A DNA stretch of 53,216 nt from an uncultured Muribaculaceae bacterium. GTDB taxonomy: Bacteria; Bacteroidota; Bacteroidia; Bacteroidales; Muribaculaceae. Numbering within the stretch: the first letter of the stretch is position 1; every line of letters starts with the position of its first letter. The position numbers and the translations under genes were made by a program. Location of the stretch: positions 1 through 53,216 of the forward strand of contig CANDNO010000014.1 in NCBI GenBank assembly GCA_947386115.1. The letters are read 5' to 3'. Positions 53,127 to 53,216 of the stretch are shown here, piece after piece. The notes under the pieces are model-generated. The model was not told where the DNA came from. It saw only the letters and a list, made by a program, of their open reading frames with translations, and made no database searches.

Positions 53127-53216
53127 GGGGGGGGGTAAAAATATTCTTTTAAGGACAAAATTTGTCTTGTCCTAAAATAGGTTGACTTCGGAGTTAAACC
53201 CAAAACAGGATGACAA
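53127..53216. other. G9 tract and possible IS end at the window edge
   Basis: A run of nine G (53127-53135) is followed by a hairpin AGGACAA / TTGTCCT (53152-53158, 53167-53173) and then ATAGGTTGACTTCGGAGTT up to the edge. This resembles the terminus and promoter region of an insertion sequence, but no transposase is visible. Confidence 0.3.

Overview
The window looks like a chromosome segment of a moderately GC-rich gut-type Bacteroidales, most like Muribaculaceae. The evidence is TAnnTTTG/TTTG promoters, a very long Rho with a disordered insert, NigD-like lipoproteins, GH2/GH35 enzymes, myo-inositol-phosphate synthase, DUF3467, LolD and many SPII lipoproteins with little Shine-Dalgarno signal. 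The family level is inference. Phage, plasmid and CRISPR features are absent. Both window ends carry repeat- or IS-like sequence, so they may be assembly breaks.

Layout. 0.1-4.5 kb (minus): a tightly coupled operon patB-aroA-small membrane protein-znuB-like permease-GH25 lysozyme. 4.7-8.9 kb (minus): pyruvate:ferredoxin oxidoreductase and a YjbQ protein. 9-10.7 kb: two ~170-bp hairpin-rich tandem repeats, then bcp, a lipoprotein and a SUI1/eIF1-like protein (plus). 10.8-17.9 kb (plus): an AddA-like helicase-nuclease, GH2 beta-galactosidase, an esterase and a GlsB-type membrane protein. 18-25 kb (minus): GH35 beta-galactosidase, then cysS, DUF3467, a NigD-like lipoprotein, lolD, a small membrane protein, an FtsB-like protein and a cytidylate-kinase-like protein. 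25.2 kb (plus): SRP RNA, then ino1. 26.9-31.5 kb (minus): two rhomboids, an EEP-family phosphodiesterase, two FdtA/WxcM cupins and a DegT aminotransferase (dTDP-amino-sugar theme). 31.7-35.8 kb: an AraC regulator divergent from a four-gene redox/hydrolase cassette. 36-42 kb (plus): rho with a ~255-nt leader, an M3 peptidase, and hpt-adk.

42.0-52.9 kb (plus) is the most distinctive part: seven genes with short gaps, one visible promoter and a strong terminator. They encode five DUF1080 (3-keto-disaccharide hydrolase) domains in four proteins, three Gfo/Idh/MocA NAD(P)-dependent dehydrogenases (two with Tat-type leaders), and a xylose-isomerase-like TIM barrel fused to DUF1080. One DUF1080 sits on a large HEAT-like repeat protein. 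The set fits the oxidation, beta-elimination, hydration and reduction route for glycoside cleavage through 3-keto intermediates, mostly at the cell envelope. No SusC/SusD pair or dedicated regulator is in view.

Regulation. TAnnTTTG boxes precede many genes. Anchored on the SRP RNA 5' end, the predicted starts for patB and bcp fall at or within a few bases of the ATG, suggesting leaderless mRNAs. All coordinates and motifs were read by eye; no similarity search or folding was run.
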